DNA of 64,000 nt from Poecilobothrus nobilitatus. Lineage: Eukaryota > Arthropoda > Insecta > Diptera > Dolichopodidae. Each line of letters begins with the position of its first letter. Position 1 is the first letter of the stretch. Positions 59,855-64,000 of the stretch are shown here, one piece after another. Where the stretch lies: assembly GCA_947095535.1 (NCBI GenBank), contig OX352773.1, positions 211,068,093 through 211,132,092 on the forward strand. Reading direction: 5' to 3'. The position numbers and the translations under genes are program-made. Under the pieces are notes generated by a model. The model was not told where the DNA came from. It saw nothing but the letters and a program-made list of their open reading frames with translations, and searched no databases.

Positions 59855-60470
59855 TTTAAAGCTGCACATTTTTCAAAAGACAATAAAAACGGTTTAAAAT
59901 TCTGACTTACACGAAAATTAAATTTTTTTAGAGATTTATTTATGCATATGTAAGGAAAAATTGTGAAAAATCTAAAAGACACTATCTTGAATTTTAAGGA
60001 AACCATAGATACTTTATTAAAAAAAAACTGTTAACACATAATTTTGAAAATAACTAAAAATATACTGGAGTTTTGAAGGAAATAAAATCTTGCAAAATAT
60101 TATTTTCATATAACGGTAAATTTAAAAATTAAATTGAATAAAAATTGTGTAGCTTTGATAATCTAATAATGTAAAAATAATGTTCTAATATGTAAAAAAC
60201 AAAATTTCCTCCAGTTCATGGTGTTTTTTTCTAAATTAAAAAAATGTTAACCAGATCATTAGTTATACATATTTGAAAATAGGATTTTTTTAAATTTTAA
60301 ACTATGTGTAGCTCCGTTTTGATTTAATTGGGCAAGATGAAAAAGTTGTTCCAGAATATTAAATTTTTTAGAAGACCTGTTATCCATGACCTGTTCATTT
60401 TATTATTCTATATTAAACTGGTATAAATAAACGGACAAACAGACGGACTTAGTTAAACTAATACGCAAAA
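59855..60470 (+). repeat. DR2 family, copy 3
   Basis: Has GCACATTTTTCAAAAGACAA, TTTTCATATAACGGTAAATT, a degraded middle block ending GAAAATAGGATT, and a right end with AACGGACAAACAGACGGACT and AGTTAAACTAA. Same block order and strand as at 6.0 and 35.2 kb. Confidence 0.6.
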
Positions 60471-60479
60471 TTTTTTTCA

Positions 60480-61260
60480 AATATTTGTAAAAATTGAAAA
60501 ATGTACTAAAAACAAAAATTATAATAGACATGACCACATTATCAGTTCAATATTTCACAGCAATTTTAAAAGTTCTGTTACGAAATCTTAACAACATCCA
60601 AATTTTTAATTTCATTTAGGTATTATTAAAATTTTTATAATTTATATTTTGAAATTTTGAAGAAAAGACAAGAAAGCGTTCTTTATATTGTAATAATTCT
60701 ATAAAAATTAAATTCAATCAGTCGTTAAATAGAATACATTTACGTGACTCCTACAATATCAGTTATGAAAAAGAGAGTAATATGGCAGCTCTCTGAACCG
60801 GCTGCTCTAGACAACACTTTTAATTTATCGTTAAATATACAATAAACTTCAGCGGGACCAATTCGATGATCAAACAGTTAACAGTTGGAGTTAATTTTAT
60901 CAACATACGATAATTGAAGACACTGTTTAATTTACTTGAAGTCAATGAGGTCTTACATTGCTTTAAATTTTAAGGCATAATTTAGCAACTTAATTTCTTT
61001 GGTTTTTTGTTGCTAATTTTTAAACTTTATTTATTACTATAAGAAGTTATTTGAAAAAGTTACAACAATAATAAAAAAAAAAGAGTGGTAAAATATTCCG
61101 AAAAAAATAATATTTTACCATGTTTATGATTTTCACATTTTAAGGTCTAGCTAATTTTCCATACCACATTTTCATATTTCATTTTGTTTCTTGCAATTTT
61201 AAAAGTAAACCCATCAAAATATTCATTTTGTTACTGTTGCTATTTATACACATACATATA
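60480..61260. other. non-coding flank upstream of the host exon
   Basis: No promoter element recognised. A less AT-rich part at 60730-60900 was read in all frames without a result. Confidence 0.4.
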
Positions 61261-61261
61261 A

Positions 61262-61311
61262 TAGTCTTTTTTTTTCTTTTAATTTTTACACTTCTTTATT
61301 TATAATTTCAG
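61262..61311 (+). promoter_or_regulatory. splice-acceptor-like site before first coding exon
   Basis: A long pyrimidine tract (from 61267) leads to TTTATAATTTCAG ending at 61311. If used, the ATG exon begins here with about 211 bases of 5' UTR, and an upstream non-coding exon must exist. Confidence 0.45.
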
Positions 61312-61522
61312 AAATACAAACAAATTTTTATAGAATAAAAAAAAAAAAAAGTAAAAAACGAAAACAAAAAAAAAACAAACATTTTAATTTGAAAGTGAAT
61401 TATGTGCGTGCGATACGAAATAATTATAAAAATCAGACCGACAATCAGCAATAAACAAAACAACGAAAAAAATTGTATAAAAATAAAAATAAGTACAAAA
61501 TATAATAATAAAATAAAAACAA

Positions 61523-61875
61523 ATGGCAATTGCAACATCGACAACAAACGAATTAGACAACATAAAAATCGACGAAAATAATGATGAAAAAAATAATAAT
61601 AGCAACAATTGTTGCATTAATTCATCTGATACTACCAGCAACATTATTATTAGCAACATTAATACGAAAAATACCACAAAACTTATCGGCAACAATAGTA
61701 TTACCAGTTGTATCAGTAATAATTCAAATAATAATTCAAGCAATAATTTTGGCTTTAGTAGTAATAGTAGTAGTAGTAGTGTTAATTGTATTAGTAATAA
61801 AAATACAATTAAACACAAAACGAAATCTCATGAAACAAAATCTTTTGTTGCTGATAGAATTCAAAATTGGAATAG
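61523..61875 (+). CDS. unrecognised host gene, first coding exon
   Basis: The ATG lies in a fly-like start context (AACAAATGGC) with an in-frame TAA nine bases before it. The exon encodes about 117 residues: MAIATSTTNELDN..., then a long Asn/Ser-rich low-complexity part, then a more varied end (KSHETKSFVADRIQNWN). It stops at a donor (AATAG|GTACAT) in phase 2 and joins the exon at 63723 to make an Arg codon and an open frame. Two other frames (plus 61581-61910, hydrophobic; minus 61384-61818, Leu-rich) are also open, because AAT/AGT-type triplets lack stops in several frames. The +1 alternative joins exon 2 into a stop within nine codons, which favours the frame given here. I do not recognise the protein; low-complexity N-termini of this kind are common in fly neuronal and regulatory genes. 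Confidence 0.7.
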
Positions 61876-63722
61876 GTACATATTTCCATTTTCTTTTTTG
61901 TATTTTCTGATTTTGTATTTGTTGCTTTTTTTGCCTGATTTTTTTTTTTTCTTTTTGTTTATAGTTTAAATTATTAATAAGTTAAAGATTTTTATTGTAT
62001 GGAGAGTTGAGACAAAAACAAATAAAAATTTGTTAAAGAATTTTGTATAAAAACAAAATACATTTTTATGTGTTAAAAAAATTTTGAATTTATTATTTTG
62101 ATTTAAGCTATTGCTTTATTGCATATATTTAGGAGAATAATATTTTCAATGTCGCATGCGATTTCAATTTTTTGTTGCATATAATTTTATGTTTCGAAAA
62201 AAGTTTTTTTGCATGAAATAGAACTTTTAATTTATTAATAACTGCTAATATATAATAATAATAATATGTATTTTGAATTTACTTTAGGCAACATGTTGCT
62301 AGAATTTTTTATTTTGAAGTTGTTTGAAAGGATATAATTAAAAGAAAACAAGCACAATGTTTTATTAAAAGTTTTTTTTATTAACATTAAAATAACAAAG
62401 ATTGCTTAATTTTTTTTTTTTTTAATTAACCAAAATTGAAATTCTGTATTTTGTTTTTTATTAACTTTATTTATTTTAACTTTAACGCCTATAGAGACCT
62501 TCGAAGAACTTTCTTTAATTAAAGATTAGAGTTTATTCGATCGATTGAATTGAAACCGATAGCGATTTACGTAGTCAAACGCATCAACTATCATTAACTT
62601 AGTTGTGAAAGTGGGGCTATTTTAACTTGATATATAAAACCTTTAATTTTTGATAATTTGAAAAAAAAAATCTGAACAATTAAAAGTGTGGAATACCAAA
62701 ATTTTGAAAAAAAATTCTTAAATTGTATATAAATATCCTGAAATCTATCAAATAAAAATATCTTTGTGAAACAAATTTTTCGAAATAAAGAACGTACATT
62801 CTGGAACAATATAAAATTCCAGCTCGAAAAACAATTTTTAAATAAATAGCTGTTTTATTGCTATATTGTGTTCAAAATTTTATAAAAGAGTTATAAATAG
62901 CTTTAAGTAGTAAGTAATAAATAAAAATAAACGAATAATATGCCAGCAATTTCGGAAAAATTGTATAAATGTGGTTTTCGAAAATTTGTAGAAAAAAGCA
63001 GATAAATACGATTTTTGTTTTATTTAGTGCATTTCTCTGTCACATAAATGTTAACAGGGAATTACATAGCCTTTCCTTTTCAGGCGTGGCTGTAAATGTC
63101 GTAAGGAGGAATAACTCTTACGATGTGTGTGGGATTCGAACCCACACTCCCTCGGTGTTTACAGCGTATTTTATACGCTCTTACCCACTACGCCAATTTT
63201 TATTACAATAAAATTATGTTTCGAGATTATGTTTTAGATTATAAGATTCGTATTTTTAGATTTTGCCTCGAGAAGATAACGTTCAAGACTTTTACCATTC
63301 AACTTGATTAATTTTTTATATTCTATAGATGTTTTTTTTTTTTTTTCCAAGATATCGCCGGACACCTATTAAAATTAAATGTTTTAAAGTATATACGCAA
63401 GTATATATATAAACAGTAACTTATCGTCTTTATTTGCCGTAAAAGAAGTAGTAGGTAACAATCATATTTTTTTTTTTTTTATCACAAATCACAAGTTTGG
63501 CTTTTTTAATTTTTGAACTGTTTGTTATTGCAATAAAGTCATTCTCAAACTAATTACTAATAAGCCTATTATTGTTCAAATTGTTTGTCTATAACAACAA
63601 TTGAATAAAAAACTGCATGTATTTGTTGTTTTTATTTTTTTTATTTAATTTCTATGTAAAATTTACTAATCTGCAAATATTAAAAATACAATTAATTACA
63701 TGAAAATTTTAATTAATTACAG
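61876..63722 (+). other. intron of host gene (GT-AG, phase 2)
   Basis: The donor GTACAT and the acceptor TTAATTACAG bound 1,847 bases of AT-rich DNA that contains SINE S1 copy 6 in antisense. Phase continuity supports the junctions. Confidence 0.7.
63025..63194 (-). mobile_element. SINE S1, copy 6 (head truncated), intronic
   Basis: The minus strand reads GGCGTAGTGGGTAAGAGCGT (A-box region without the first bases), then GTGTGGGTTCGAATCCCACA (B-box arm), body and tail ending at GTGACAGAGAAATGCAC. ATTTTT-type words flank it, but the duplication is unclear. The apparent peptide on the plus strand (CGIRTHTPSVFTAYFIRS) is the SINE read in antisense. Confidence 0.9.
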
Positions 63723-64000
63723 ATCTATACCTGAAGAGGGTTATATAACTCTTGGTACAATACGATATGGAGTTCGATTATCAACTGGTTCGAATCCAAT
63801 TAATTTTCCAACAGAAAAATTTTCAATATCAACTGGATCATCAACATCATCATCAACATCATGTTCAAGATCATTACCACCAACACCATATTTAAATAAA
63901 AATCATAATATATTTAAAGAACGTCGTGGTAGTGAAAAAAATCAATCAAATGTTTTAAATCAAAATTATGATAGTGCCAATAGTATACATAATAATAAAA
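63723..64000 (+). CDS. unrecognised host gene, second coding exon (continues past window)
   Basis: After the acceptor the only open frame continues from exon 1: SIPEEGYITLGTIRYGVRLS, then PINFPTEKFSIS, a Ser/Thr-rich stretch of about 15 residues, SLPPTPYL, KERRGSEKN, and further Asn/Ser-rich text to the window edge (92 complete codons). The first 35 residues are well-mixed and look like a conserved segment; SLPPTP could be a proline-directed or SH3-type site, which is inference. Codons are strongly A/T-ending. Gene identity unknown. Confidence 0.75.

Overview
The window is a very AT-rich piece of eukaryotic DNA, packed with poly(A)/poly(T) runs, and almost entirely non-coding apart from transposable elements. 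The errantivirus-like LTR retrotransposon with a tRNA-Ser type primer site, the tRNA-derived SINEs, the RTE-like and Jockey-like LINEs, and an Asn/Ser-rich split coding region all point to an insect, most likely a fly. No bacterial gene, CRISPR array, rRNA or intact tRNA gene is visible.

Layout. 1-5.7 kb: the 5' part of a Ty3/Gypsy (errantivirus-like) element on the minus strand, with 5' LTR, primer binding site, long leader, intact gag, and an open pol that runs off the left edge. 5.7-20 kb: non-coding DNA with a 167-bp tandem duplication, long inverted-repeat elements (9.1-9.7, 11.4-11.9 kb), a candidate 51-nt microexon (11.1 kb), tRNA-related SINE heads with a small non-autonomous Helitron beside one (14.8-16.2 kb) and a LINE 3' remnant (17.7 kb). 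20-24 kb: a TIR element with a TA duplication, then low-complexity sequence. 24-49 kb: many 5'-truncated LINE fragments, chiefly one RTE-like family with five pieces, four copies of a tRNA-derived SINE, a candidate foldback element (44.1-45.1 kb) and a 492-bp MITE (46.4 kb). 49-61 kb: a fifth SINE, another tRNA-like head, a 15-bp minisatellite and the last copy of a three-copy, roughly 650-bp dispersed repeat.

61.5-64 kb: the best candidate host gene. An ATG-containing exon (61523-61875) and the start of a second exon (63723 to the window edge) are joined by a GT-AG intron in matching phase that carries the sixth SINE copy. The protein is not recognised. A splice-acceptor-like site just before the ATG suggests that upstream non-coding exons exist, so much of the window could be an intron or 5' flank of this gene.

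The mobile elements form a layered record: an apparently young LTR element (no stops in gag or the visible pol), moderately young SINEs with recognisable target-site duplications, and old, frameshifted LINE pieces. Several dispersed families could not be assigned to a known class by reading and are the most likely undescribed material. All family assignments come from motifs and recalled family features; no database search was possible.
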